Assembly: GCA_022790755.1 (NCBI GenBank)
Contig: JAAVXR010000053.1
Coordinates: 1-49,709 of the forward strand
Length of the DNA: 49,709 nt
Source of the DNA: Hespellia sp.
GTDB taxonomy: Bacteria; Bacillota; Clostridia; Lachnospirales; Lachnospiraceae
Direction: 5' to 3'
Shown here: positions 41,747-49,631 of the stretch, one piece after another
Numbering within the stretch: the first letter of the stretch is position 1
Layout: every line of letters starts with the position of its first letter
The notes under the pieces: generated by a model
What the model was told of the DNA's origin: nothing
The model's input: the letters and a program-made list of their open reading frames with translations, nothing else
Database searches by the model: none
Made by a program: the position numbers and the translations under genes

Positions 41747-42925
41747 ATGAAAGAACTGGAGTTAAAATATGGATGTAACCCGAATCAGAAACCTTCCAGA
41801 ATTTATATGAATCAGGGAGATGAGCTTCCAATCAAAGTATTGAATGGAAAACCGGGATATATTAATTTCCTGGATGCCTTCAATGGATGGCAGTTGGTCA
41901 GAGAATTGAAACAGGCGACGGGACTTCCGGCGGCGACTTCTTTTAAACATGTTTCTCCGGCGGGGGCAGCGGTGGGGCTTGCATTGGATGAAGTGCTTGC
42001 GCAAATATACTGGGTAGACAATCCGCAGGAGTTATCTCCGCTCGCATGTGCGTATGCAAGAGCAAGAGGTGCGGATCGGATGTCTTCTTTCGGCGATTTT
42101 ATTTCCTTGTCGGATATCTGTGACGTTTCTACCGCGAAATTGATTAAACCGGAGGTGTCCGACGGCGTGATCGCTCCGGGATATGAACCGGAAGCGCTGG
42201 AGATTTTGAAACAGAAAAAACGCGGGACATACAATGTGATTCAGATTGATCCTGCATATGAGCCGGCACCGGTGGAGCACAAAGAGGTGTTTGGCATTAC
42301 GTTTGAACAGGGGAGAAATGAATTGAAGATTGATGATGCATTTTTCTCCAATATCGTGACACAGAATAAAGAATTGCCGAAACAGGCGATGATTGATCTT
42401 GCGATTTCGATGATCACTTTGAAATATACACAGTCTAATTCCGTATGCTTTGCAAAAGGCGGACAGGCAATCGGGATTGGCGCTGGGCAGCAGTCCAGAA
42501 TTCATTGTACCAGACTTGCGGGAAGTAAAGCGGACAACTGGTATCTGCGACAGTGTCCAAAAGTATTGGATTTGAAGTTTGTGGATGGAATCAAACGTGC
42601 GGATCGTGATAATGCGATTGATCTGTACATCGGTGAAGATTATATGGATGTTCTCGCCGAAGGCGCGTGGCAGCGAATCTTCCAGGAGAAGCCGGAAGTA
42701 TTTACGAAGGAAGAGAAGATGTCCTGGCTTGCAGGAAATCAGGATGTGGCTCTGGGATCGGATGCCTTTTTCCCATTCAGTGATAATATTGACCGGGCTT
42801 ATAAAAGCGGTGTAAAATATGTGGCGCAGCCAGGTGGTTCTGTGCGGGATGAAGCGGTGACGGAAGCCTGCGATAAGTATGGAATGGTGATGGCGTTTAC
42901 GGGAATTCGATTGTTCCATCATTAA
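41747..42925 (+). CDS. Stand-alone AICAR formyltransferase (PurH C-terminal domain-like)
   Basis: A 392-residue protein matching only the formyltransferase part of PurH: LKYGCNPNQKPSRIY, ATSFKHVSPAGAAVGL (with the catalytic Lys-His pair), YTQSNSVCFAKGGQAIGIGA, GQQSRIHCTRLAGSKADNWY, LGSDAFFPFSDNIDRAYKSG and AQPGGSVRDEAV. It transfers a formyl group from 10-formyl-THF to AICAR. The MGS-like cyclohydrolase domain of normal PurH is absent and its role is filled by the upstream gene. Ribosome site GGGGAGAAAAG. Confidence 0.95.
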   Translation: MKELELKYGCNPNQKPSRIYMNQGDELPIKVLNGKPGYINFLDAFNGWQLVRELKQATGLPAATSFKHVSPAGAAVGLALDEVLAQIYWVDNPQELSPLACAYARARGADRMSSFGDFISLSDICDVSTAKLIKPEVSDGVIAPGYEPEALEILKQKKRGTYNVIQIDPAYEPAPVEHKEVFGITFEQGRNELKIDDAFFSNIVTQNKELPKQAMIDLAISMITLKYTQSNSVCFAKGGQAIGIGAGQQSRIHCTRLAGSKADNWYLRQCPKVLDLKFVDGIKRADRDNAIDLYIGEDYMDVLAEGAWQRIFQEKPEVFTKEEKMSWLAGNQDVALGSDAFFPFSDNIDRAYKSGVKYVAQPGGSVRDEAVTEACDKYGMVMAFTGIRLFHH

Positions 42926-42946
42926 ACATTAGATTGGGAGGAAAAG

Positions 42947-43450
42947 ATGCCGATCAAATTTGAGATAACAATGACAGATCGAGTGATGTGTAACTTTATG
43001 ATTTATCACACGTATACACATTTTAGCGGTATTTTTGGCGTGATATTGGGATTTTTGGCGCTGGCGGTAGCGGTTCACAAAGTCATGGGAGGAGATATTG
43101 GCGGTTCACTGGTCTTTTTTGTCTTTGCCTTTTTATTCATTCTTTACCTTCCGTTTTCCATGTGGCTCAAGGCCAGGAAGCAAGTGAAAAAAACACCGAT
43201 GTTTCAGAAACCAATTTTTTATGAATTGACGGAAGAGGGTGTACGTATTGCGCAGGGAGAGCAGGAGTCTTTGAACAGATGGGAGGAGTTTCAAAAAGCG
43301 GCGTCCACAGGGCAGTCATTGCTCCTCTATGTAACAAAAATGCGTGCAATTGTGTTGCCAAAGGATCAGATGGGAGAGTTTTATCTTCCAGCAGTGAAAA
43401 TGATTTCTGCGCATATGGAGCCGTCAAAAGTGAAAATAAGAGGGATTTAG
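42947..43450 (+). CDS. YcxB family membrane protein
   Basis: A 167-residue protein with two adjacent membrane spans (about 28-46 and 51-70) followed by a soluble beta-rich domain with the YcxB-type pattern (FYELTEEGVRIAQGEQESLN, YVTKMRAIVLPKDQM). Function unknown. The start has GGGAGGAAAAG. It lies 21 bp after the formyltransferase gene and 5 bp before tsaE, so it may be translated from the same message as both. Confidence 0.8.
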   Translation: MPIKFEITMTDRVMCNFMIYHTYTHFSGIFGVILGFLALAVAVHKVMGGDIGGSLVFFVFAFLFILYLPFSMWLKARKQVKKTPMFQKPIFYELTEEGVRIAQGEQESLNRWEEFQKAASTGQSLLLYVTKMRAIVLPKDQMGEFYLPAVKMISAHMEPSKVKIRGI

Positions 43451-43455
43451 TTGAA

Positions 43456-43899
43456 ATGATTGTGGAAACAAGAAGTGCTGCGGAGACATTTCGATGTGGA
43501 GAAATGTTAGGACGTAAGGCGGAGCAAGGTCAGATCTATACCCTTGTAGGTGATCTGGGAGTTGGGAAAACGCTGTTTGCCCAAGGATTCGCAAAAGGGC
43601 TAGGAGTACGGGAAGCGGTCAGCAGTCCAACATTTACGATTGTACAGATTTATGAGGAAGGGCGTCTGCCCTTCTATCATTTTGACGTTTATCGTATTGG
43701 AGATGTAGAAGAAATGGAAGAGGTCGGTTTTGAAGATTACATTTTCGGAGAGGGCGTTTGTCTGATCGAATGGGCAGATCTGATTGCGGAGATTCTGCCA
43801 CAGGGGAGGACGGAAATTGTCATTGAGAAGAACCCGGAGCAAGGGTTTGATTACCGGAAGATAGAGATTCGTGAGCTGTCATCTCTGACAAGTGAATAG
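43456..43899 (+). CDS. tsaE: tRNA threonylcarbamoyladenosine biosynthesis ATPase TsaE
   Basis: A 147-residue P-loop ATPase that cycles the TsaB-TsaD complex making t6A37 in ANN-decoding tRNAs. Walker A is at 32-39 (GDLGVGKT), and the typical SSPTFTIVQIYEEG, FYHFDVYRIGDVEEMEEVGF and LIEWADLI are present. ATG 43456 after AGAGGGATTTAG. The next gene is tsaB, and tsaD lies 3.5 kb downstream. Confidence 0.95.
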   Translation: MIVETRSAAETFRCGEMLGRKAEQGQIYTLVGDLGVGKTLFAQGFAKGLGVREAVSSPTFTIVQIYEEGRLPFYHFDVYRIGDVEEMEEVGFEDYIFGEGVCLIEWADLIAEILPQGRTEIVIEKNPEQGFDYRKIEIRELSSLTSE

Positions 43900-43926
43900 C
43901 AGATGGTGCTGGAAAGAGGATAGAAA

Positions 43927-44700
43927 ATGCGTGTATTAGCGTTGGAAAGTTCCGGGCTGGTTGCCTCCGTTGCGATTGTGGAGGAAGAACAGTTGTTAGC
44001 AGAATATACTGTAAATTACATCCAAAGGGCGTCTTGTGATAGAGGTCCTTCTGCTACTCTGGCGAAATTGAAAAAGACACATTCGCAGACATTGATGCCA
44101 ATGTTGGATGAAGTGGTTCGGATGATGGAACAGGATTTAGAGGAAATAGATGCCATAGCAGTGGCAGGAGGTCCGGGATCTTTTACGGGACTTCGGATTG
44201 GTTCTGCCACAGCGAAAGGTCTGGGTTTAGCACTTGACAAACCATTGATTCATATACCGACTGTGGATGCAATTGCTTATAATCTATACGGATATCGGGA
44301 TTTGATCTGTCCGATGATGGATGCGAGAAGGAATCAGGTGTATACGGGTCTCTATACATTTGTCAGAACAGATGACGGGAGAGAAGAGTTTCAGGTAATC
44401 AGAGAACAGACGGCAATTGGTGTGGAGCAGTTGATAGAACAGATCAATCAACTGCAAAGACCGGTGGTCTTCTTGGGGGATGGGGTGCCGGTTTATCGGG
44501 AGCTTTTGGCGGATGGATTGCGGATACCGTATTCTTTCGCCCCTGCACATTTGAATCGTCAGCGTGCATCGTCGGTAGGAGCACTGGGAATTCAGTATTA
44601 CAGAGCTGGAAATTATGAGACGGCGATGGAACATCAGCCGGATTATCTTCGGGTATCTCAGGCGGAGCGTGAGCGCGCAGAACGGGAGAAGAAGGAATGA
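43927..44700 (+). CDS. tsaB: t6A biosynthesis protein TsaB with an 18-residue insertion
   Basis: A 257-residue ASKHA-fold protein that dimerises with TsaD. Hallmarks: LALESSGLVASVAI, KKTHSQTLMPMLDEVV, AVAGGPGSFTGLRIGSATAK and PLIHIPTVDAIAYNLYG. Between EYTVNY and KKTHSQ, usually adjacent, residues 32-49 (IQRASCDRGPSATLAKLK) form an extra in-frame segment that explains the above-average length. A frame-preserving 54-bp insertion (44020-44073) is the simplest reading. It overlaps rimI by 4 bp. Confidence 0.95.
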   Translation: MRVLALESSGLVASVAIVEEEQLLAEYTVNYIQRASCDRGPSATLAKLKKTHSQTLMPMLDEVVRMMEQDLEEIDAIAVAGGPGSFTGLRIGSATAKGLGLALDKPLIHIPTVDAIAYNLYGYRDLICPMMDARRNQVYTGLYTFVRTDDGREEFQVIREQTAIGVEQLIEQINQLQRPVVFLGDGVPVYRELLADGLRIPYSFAPAHLNRQRASSVGALGIQYYRAGNYETAMEHQPDYLRVSQAERERAEREKKE

Positions 44701-45143
44701 TCGTGCGGAATATGGAAAGCTTTGATGTTCCCTATGTGACAGAACTGGAAATGGAATTGTTTACAGATGCATGGAGCGCACGATCTATAGAAGAAACGCG
44801 TTGCCAGAAAAATACCGCTTGTTTCATTGCAGAAGAACGGGAAATACGATGTGGCTATCTGATGGTTTATTATGTTTGTGACACTTGTGAGATCGTTCGT
44901 ATCGGTGTGTCTTCTGCGCATCGGCGAAAAGGGGTTGCCACCTTGTTACTGCGGCAACTGGAAACCTTTTGTGAGAGTCATAGAATACGGAAAATGTTGC
45001 TGGATGTTCGGGAGAGCAATATTGGAGCGCGCCGTTTTTACCAGTCCTGCGGATTTCGAGAGGACGGCGTCAGGAAAGCATTTTATCAGAAACCACAGGA
45101 AGATGCAGTTTTGATGAGCATTGAATGGACAGCGTCATTTTGA
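44697..45143 (+). CDS. rimI: Ribosomal-protein-alanine N-acetyltransferase RimI
   Basis: A 148-residue GNAT acetyltransferase. The acetyl-CoA loop is in VSSAHRRKGVATLLLRQLET (R/Q-x-x-G-x-G/A type), followed by LDVRESNIGARRFYQSCGF. RimI acetylates the N-terminus of S18 in E. coli. The tsaB-rimI-tsaD neighbourhood is common in Firmicutes. The start overlaps the tsaB stop (ATGA). Confidence 0.92.
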   Translation: MIVRNMESFDVPYVTELEMELFTDAWSARSIEETRCQKNTACFIAEEREIRCGYLMVYYVCDTCEIVRIGVSSAHRRKGVATLLLRQLETFCESHRIRKMLLDVRESNIGARRFYQSCGFREDGVRKAFYQKPQEDAVLMSIEWTASF

Positions 45144-45290
45144 GTGAATGCCAAATGTGAAATTTTGTAGAGTATGGAAAATGTTATGCTGGGAAAAGGA
45201 AGTGCTTCCCAGTAGGCAAATAGCCGGTGAAAGGTTATAATGATGGCGTAACGAAGAAAAACCAAGTTGTAAGATACAGGAGGAGAATGT

Positions 45291-45533
45291 ATGCGCCAGT
45301 ACAGATTAAAAACGAGAGAGTGCAAAGAGACGGATCAGATCGTTTGTAATTGTTGCAAAAAAAAGATTCCGGTTGCTGACGGTCATGCCATGGAAGGGGT
45401 GTTCTCTGTAGACTACACCTGGGGATATTTTTCAAATAAGGATGGGGAAAAGCATTCTTTTGATCTCTGTGAAGAATGTTACGATAAATTGCTGCACGGA
45501 TTCCTGATTCCGCCAGAAGTGGTAAATGCCTAG
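45291..45533 (+). CDS. 80-residue CxxC-pair small protein, unknown
   Basis: A small soluble protein with two cysteine pairs, CNCC (near 19-22) and CEEC (near 61-64), spaced as in a zinc-binding treble-clef or ribbon. Between them is an aromatic stretch (DYTWGYFSNKDGEKHSFDL). Family unnamed to me. Strong ribosome site (CAGGAGGAG). A hairpin CTGGGAA/TTCCCAG lies upstream near 45184-45207, and a strong terminator follows. Confidence 0.7.
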   Translation: MRQYRLKTRECKETDQIVCNCCKKKIPVADGHAMEGVFSVDYTWGYFSNKDGEKHSFDLCEECYDKLLHGFLIPPEVVNA

Positions 45534-45550
45534 TATCAGAAATCAGCAAA

Positions 45551-45598
45551 GGACTGACCGCTGTGAAAATGATCTTTCACAGCGGTTGGTCCTTTTTT
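45551..45598 (+). terminator. Intrinsic terminator after the CxxC protein
   Basis: An 18-bp stem, GGACTGACCGCTGTGAAA (45551-45568) with TTTCACAGCGGTTGGTCC (45575-45592), has a 6-nt loop and a T6 run. Confidence 0.95.
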
Positions 45599-45627
45599 AA
45601 TGAAGTGAAACAAAAAATTTGAGTAAA

Positions 45628-45696
45628 TGTAAAATGAACTTGACATTTATTGTAAAGTAAACTATACTTTAAATGTAAAGTGAACTTGACTTAAAA
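45628..45696 (+). repeat. Three 23-bp direct repeats spanning the xre promoter
   Basis: TGTAAAATGAACTTGACA starts at 45628, TGTAAAGTAAACTATACTT at 45651 and TGTAAAGTGAACTTGACTT at 45674: exactly 23 bp apart and all beginning TGTAAA. The first supplies the -35 (TTGACA, 45640-45645) and the second the -10 (TATACT, 45663-45668), with a perfect 17-bp spacer. They are probable operators for the Xre protein encoded next. Confidence 0.8.
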
Positions 45697-45712
45697 GGAA
45701 AGGAGAGTATAG

Positions 45713-45922
45713 TTGAAAAATAAAATCGGTGATTTGCGCAAAGAGAAAAAGTTGACACAAAGCGAGCTTGCAGATGCCGTCGAAGTGACCAGACAGACGA
45801 TCATTTCCCTTGAAAATGGAAGATATAATGCGTCGTTGTTGCTGGCACACAAGATTGCAAAATACTTTGGGATGACAATTGAAGAAATTTTTATTTTTGA
45901 CGAGGAGGAAGAAATATGTTAA
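45713..45922 (+). CDS. Xre-type helix-turn-helix regulator
   Basis: A 69-residue single-domain regulator of the small Cro/YozG type: KIGDLRKEKKLTQSELADAV, EVTRQTIISLENGRYNASLL and AHKIAKYFGMTIEEIFIF form the five-helix DNA-binding fold. TTG start at 45713 after AAAGGAGAG. The gene overlaps the following membrane protein gene by 7 bp, the usual pairing for this class, in which the regulator controls its partner. Confidence 0.92.
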   Translation: MKNKIGDLRKEKKLTQSELADAVEVTRQTIISLENGRYNASLLLAHKIAKYFGMTIEEIFIFDEEEEIC

Positions 45923-46398
45923 TGTATGCATGGAATACCACGAAAGCAAAAACGGATGAAGAATACAGAGAAGTTCTGAGAAAGAGGCAGAAACGGTTTT
46001 TCATTTTGGGGATGGTTGGTGTCATTACCATCATGATAGGGCTTTATTTTAGTACGATGGCAAAAGGCCCCCAGGAAGATTTTATGAGTGGGTTTTATAC
46101 AGATATTGGATTTGGTGTGACGGTGGCTTCTATTGTTCTGTTTTGGAAAAAGCGGAAGTTATTGAAAGACGCCAAAGCTCTTCGAGCTGCTCGCTTGAAA
46201 GAACAGGATGAGAGAGTGTCGGCGATTACGCAGAAAGCGCTTTCCATTGCGGGTTTGGGTACGATATGTTTTGTTTATGCAGGATTTTTGATTTTTGGAT
46301 TTCTTGACAGAACCGTATACTATACGTTGATGGCAGTGTTCTGGATATTTGTGTTACTCTTTCTGGCATTCAGAATTTTCTATGAAAAGAAAATGTGA
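45916..46398 (+). CDS. Four-span membrane protein partner of the Xre regulator
   Basis: A 160-residue protein with two membrane hairpins (FILGMVGVITIMIGLYF, FGVTVASIVLFW, GLGTICFVYAGFLIFGFL, LMAVFWIFVLLFLAFRIF) separated by a charged helix rich in Lys, Arg and Glu. I cannot name the family. Proteins of this shape encoded after small Xre regulators are common in Firmicutes; role unknown. Start ATG 45916 follows GAGGAGGAAG; an ATG two codons later is possible. Confidence 0.75.
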   Translation: MLMYAWNTTKAKTDEEYREVLRKRQKRFFILGMVGVITIMIGLYFSTMAKGPQEDFMSGFYTDIGFGVTVASIVLFWKKRKLLKDAKALRAARLKEQDERVSAITQKALSIAGLGTICFVYAGFLIFGFLDRTVYYTLMAVFWIFVLLFLAFRIFYEKKM

Positions 46399-46512
46399 CA
46401 GAGCCATTGATTTTCTTGGCACACTGTTCTACAATATAGTTCGTGCACCTGTCGAGACGGGGTGGCAGAGAAGCAATTCCCAGTCAGATTACAGGAGGCG
46501 TCGGAGGAATAA

Positions 46513-47424
46513 ATGTTAGATGTATGTTTATTGGGAAGCGGCGGGATGATGCCGCTCCCTTATCGTTGGTTGACTGCTTTGATGGTGCGTTATAATGGAA
46601 GCAGTTTGCTGATTGATTGTGGAGAAGGAACTCAGATTGCGATGAAAGAAAAGGGATGGAGCCCAAAGCCATTGGACGTCATCTGTTTTACACATTATCA
46701 TGGGGATCATATCAGCGGGCTTCCTGGCCTTCTGCTCACCATGGGAAATGCAGATCGCACGGAACCACTTACTATGATCGGTCCAAAAGGGCTGGAACGT
46801 GTCGTAAATGCGCTGAGAGTCATTGCAACGGAATTGCCTTTTCCGATTCAATTTATGGAGATAGAAGGCGCGGAGCAGACATTTGCTTTGCATGGATATC
46901 GCTTGAAAGCATTTCGGGTAAAACATAACGTGCTCTGTTACGGTTATACAATTGAGATCGATCGTAAAGGGAAATTTGATGCAAAGAGAGCACAGGAGCT
47001 TGCATTGCCGAGACAGTACTGGAAACATTTACAGAATGGAGAGTCGATAGAGTGGGAAGGGCAGGAGTATACGCCAGATCTGGTAATGGGACCACCTCGC
47101 CGTGGAATCAAACTCACCTACACGACAGATACCCGTCCGACTGATTCGATCAGAGAAAACGCGAGACATTCGGACCTTTTTATATGCGAGGGGATGTATG
47201 GTGAGGCAGAAAAGGCGGCAAAGGCTGTAGAGTATAAACATATGACTTTCCAGGAGGCGGCAAAGCTTGCAAAGGACGCTGAGGTGGGAGAACTGTGGTT
47301 GACGCATTACAGTCCGTCATTGACAAGGCCAGAGGAATACTTGGAGGAGGCACGGAAGATTTTTCCTTGCGCGAAGGCAGGCAGAGATCGGATGACTGTG
47401 GAATTGGATTTTCAGGATTCGTAG
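46513..47424 (+). CDS. rnz: Ribonuclease Z-like MBL-fold nuclease
   Basis: A 303-residue protein of RNase Z length and layout. The N-terminus VCLLGSGGMMPLPYRWLTAL, the metal motif H61-Y-H63-G-D65-H66, the LPGLLLTMGNADRTEPL region and later YTTDTRPTDS, CEGMYG, KHMTFQEAAKLAKDAEV and LTHYSPS fit 3'-tRNA processing endonucleases. It would trim the 3' trailers of tRNA precursors that lack an encoded CCA; the tRNA-Ser(UGA) gene here lacks CCA. Start after GTCGGAGGAATAA. Confidence 0.85.
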   Translation: MLDVCLLGSGGMMPLPYRWLTALMVRYNGSSLLIDCGEGTQIAMKEKGWSPKPLDVICFTHYHGDHISGLPGLLLTMGNADRTEPLTMIGPKGLERVVNALRVIATELPFPIQFMEIEGAEQTFALHGYRLKAFRVKHNVLCYGYTIEIDRKGKFDAKRAQELALPRQYWKHLQNGESIEWEGQEYTPDLVMGPPRRGIKLTYTTDTRPTDSIRENARHSDLFICEGMYGEAEKAAKAVEYKHMTFQEAAKLAKDAEVGELWLTHYSPSLTRPEEYLEEARKIFPCAKAGRDRMTVELDFQDS

Positions 47425-47436
47425 GGAGATCATTGT

Positions 47437-48465
47437 ATGAGAGAAAAGAAAGAAATCAGGATTCTTGCGATTGAAAGTTCCTGCGATGAGACGGCCGCGG
47501 CAGTGGTTCGAAATGGCCGGGAGGTTTTGTCCAACGTGATTTCTTCCCAGATAGAACTGCATAAATTATATGGCGGCGTTGTGCCGGAGATTGCATCCAG
47601 AAAGCATGTCGAGAAAATCAATCAGGTGATTCAAGCTGCGCTGGACGAGGCGCATGTATCGCTGCAGGAAATAGACGCGATCGGTGTGACGTATGGACCA
47701 GGGTTGGTCGGTGCGTTGCTGGTAGGGGTGGCGGAAGCGAAGGCGATCGCCTACGCGAAAAAATTGCCGTTGGTTGGTGTTCATCATATTGAAGGACATA
47801 TTTCTGCAAATTATATCGAGCATTCGGAGCTGGAACCTCCCTTTTTATGTCTGGTAGTTTCCGGTGGACACACCCATTTGGTGTGTGTAAAGGAGTATGG
47901 AAAGTACGAAATATTAGGAAAAACGCGGGATGATGCAGCGGGGGAAGCTTTTGACAAGGTGGCAAGAGCGATTGGTCTTGGATATCCAGGTGGGCCAAAG
48001 ATTGATCGTCTGGCGAAGAAAGGGAATCCACAGGCGATTTCATTTCCAAGAGCACACGTCGCAGACGCGCCGTTGGATTTTAGCTTTAGCGGAGTAAAAT
48101 CCTCGGTGTTGAATCATATCAATGCATGTAAAATGAAACAAGTCGCATGGGATCAGGCAGATATTGCTGCCTCTTTTCAGAAAGCGGTTGTGGATGTGCT
48201 GGTGGAGCATTCCATGCAAGCAGTGGAAAAATATAAAATGGACCGCTTTGCGATTGCGGGCGGAGTTGCGGCCAACAGTGGGTTGCGGGAGGCGATGAAG
48301 GCTGCCTGTGCGAAAAAAGGAGTTGCATTTTATTATCCTTCTCCGATTTTCTGTACAGATAACGCGGCGATGATCGGTGTGGCAGCTTATTATGAATATA
48401 TGGCAGGGACCAGGCATGGTCTGGATTTGAATGCTGTTCCGAATCTAAAACTGGGCGAACGTTGA
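47437..48465 (+). CDS. tsaD: tRNA threonylcarbamoyltransferase TsaD
   Basis: A 342-residue ASKHA-fold enzyme that transfers threonylcarbamoyl to A37. Diagnostic motifs: [30 protein letters not shown], the metal-binding H117-x3-H121 (HIEGH), [28 protein letters not shown] and [11 protein letters not shown]. Full length. Follows the RNase Z gene by 12 bp. Partners tsaE and tsaB lie at 43456-44700. Confidence 0.98.
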   Translation: MREKKEIRILAIESSCDETAAAVVRNGREVLSNVISSQIELHKLYGGVVPEIASRKHVEKINQVIQAALDEAHVSLQEIDAIGVTYGPGLVGALLVGVAEAKAIAYAKKLPLVGVHHIEGHISANYIEHSELEPPFLCLVVSGGHTHLVCVKEYGKYEILGKTRDDAAGEAFDKVARAIGLGYPGGPKIDRLAKKGNPQAISFPRAHVADAPLDFSFSGVKSSVLNHINACKMKQVAWDQADIAASFQKAVVDVLVEHSMQAVEKYKMDRFAIAGGVAANSGLREAMKAACAKKGVAFYYPSPIFCTDNAAMIGVAAYYEYMAGTRHGLDLNAVPNLKLGER

Positions 48466-48505
48466 GCAGCCGGTAAACAGCAGAAGCCCAATGGAGGAAA
48501 ACGGA

Positions 48506-49207
48506 ATGAAAAAAGAACATTGTACGGCGATTGTACTGGCAGCGGGCCAGGGAAGCCGCATGGGGACGAAAGTACAGAAGACATTTTTGGAAATAGGCAA
48601 AAAGCCGATGATTTATTACCCACTAAAGACATTTCAACAGTCGCCGCTGATTGATGAGATTATTCTTGTTGTGGGGAAGGGACAGGAAGAGTTTTGTCGT
48701 AAAAATATCGTAGAAACGTATCACTTTTCGAAAGTGACACGCCTTGTGGAAGGCGGTACGGAACGTTATCATTCTGTCTGGAATGGTTTGCAAGTAGTCA
48801 AAGATGAGGGATATGTGTTTATTCATGACGGCGCTAGACCATTCATTGATCAGGACAGTATTGCACGGGCTTATGAAAAAGTGATCCACTGTAGAGCCTG
48901 TGTGGTCGGTATGCCTGTAAAAGACACTATTAAAGTGGCAGATGAAAATGATTTTGTTCGGGAAACACCGGATCGAAGTAGGGTCTGGATCAGCCAAACA
49001 CCACAGGTATTTCAGACAAGTCTCGTAAAAGATGCATATTCTCGGTTAATGCGGGAAGACTATATCCGTGTGACGGACGATGCTATGGTGGTGGAGATGA
49101 TGCTCGGATATCCGGTGAAAATGGTGTGTGGGACATATGAGAATATCAAGATCACCACTTCAGAAGATTTGGTGATTGGGGAAGTATTTGCCAAATTAAG
49201 AAAGTGA
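48506..49207 (+). CDS. ispD: 2-C-methyl-D-erythritol 4-phosphate cytidylyltransferase
   Basis: A 233-residue nucleotidyltransferase of the MEP isoprenoid pathway. Motifs: AIVLAAGQGSRMGTKVQKTF (CTP-binding loop), GGTERYHSVWNGL, VFIHDGARPFI, VVGMPVKDTIKVAD, SQTPQVFQ and TDDAMVVE, ending with NIKITTSEDLVIGE. The related ribitol-phosphate cytidylyltransferases (TarI) share these motifs, but no teichoic-acid gene is adjacent. Start at MKKEHC after ATGGAGGAAAACGG. Confidence 0.9.
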   Translation: MKKEHCTAIVLAAGQGSRMGTKVQKTFLEIGKKPMIYYPLKTFQQSPLIDEIILVVGKGQEEFCRKNIVETYHFSKVTRLVEGGTERYHSVWNGLQVVKDEGYVFIHDGARPFIDQDSIARAYEKVIHCRACVVGMPVKDTIKVADENDFVRETPDRSRVWISQTPQVFQTSLVKDAYSRLMREDYIRVTDDAMVVEMMLGYPVKMVCGTYENIKITTSEDLVIGEVFAKLRK

Positions 49208-49277
49208 TGATTTTTTTCCTGTGTTTGGCAGCACGCGGAAATCAAATGAAAAGAGTGTCTTATGCAAACGAAATGTG

Positions 49278-49306
49278 TTGACGTCTGGAAATATCTGTGA
49301 TAAAAT
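49278..49306 (+). promoter_or_regulatory. Predicted promoter of tRNA-Ser(UGA)
   Basis: TTGACG at 49278-49283, a 17-bp spacer and TAAAAT at 49301-49306, 22 bp before the tRNA. Confidence 0.8.
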
Positions 49307-49328
49307 ATCAAATGCGTTGAGTATGAAT

Positions 49329-49414
49329 GGAGAGGTATCGAAGTGGTCATAACGAGGCGGTCTTGAAAACCGTTTGTCCGCAAGGGCGCGTGGGTTCGAA
49401 TCCCACCCTCTCCG
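49329..49414 (+). tRNA. tRNA-Ser (anticodon UGA)
   Basis: An 86-nt class II tRNA. The acceptor stem GGAGAGG (49329-49335) pairs with CCTCTCC (49407-49413), with discriminator G at 49414. The anticodon loop CTTGAAA gives UGA. A long variable arm (GTCCGCAAGGGC region) and the T-arm GTGGG-TTCGAAT-CCCAC are clear. CCA is not encoded. Confidence 0.97.
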
Positions 49415-49631
49415 CTTAGAAAATGCCGGTCAGCCTTGGTGAAAAGTAAAAAGGTTTGTCCGACATTTTTATTTATATATAGTTCCAAAAGATGTACACG
49501 AAAGGTATTGTTTGTAGATATGAAATGTCAGACAATATCGAAGAAAAACCGAAAAAGAAGAAAATTGAAAAAAATGACAAAAACACTGGACAAGAAGCTA
49601 TATATCGTGTATATTAAGTAGCGGACATTTT
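49415..49631. other. AT-rich spacer between the serine tRNA genes
   Basis: Holds a possible promoter for the second tRNA: TGGACA at 49587-49592, a 17-bp spacer and TATATT at 49610-49615. A 61-codon frame here is Lys-rich and has no ribosome site, so I do not call it a gene. Confidence 0.5.

Noticed and set aside
46440..46512. GGGGTGGCA before the RNase Z-like gene as a possible T-box
   Set aside because: The rest of the T-box signature and a terminator are missing, and the gene is not an amino-acid gene.
48466..48500. Sequence AGCCGGTAAACAGCAGA resembling AGCCAGTAAACAGCAGA near 293-309
   Set aside because: A 17-nt near match with no shared context or structure; likely chance or too short to interpret.
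49436..49621. 61-codon Lys-rich frame between the serine tRNAs
   Set aside because: No ribosome site; the AT-rich spacer gives Lys/Ile codons by composition, and the end overlaps the next tRNA promoter.
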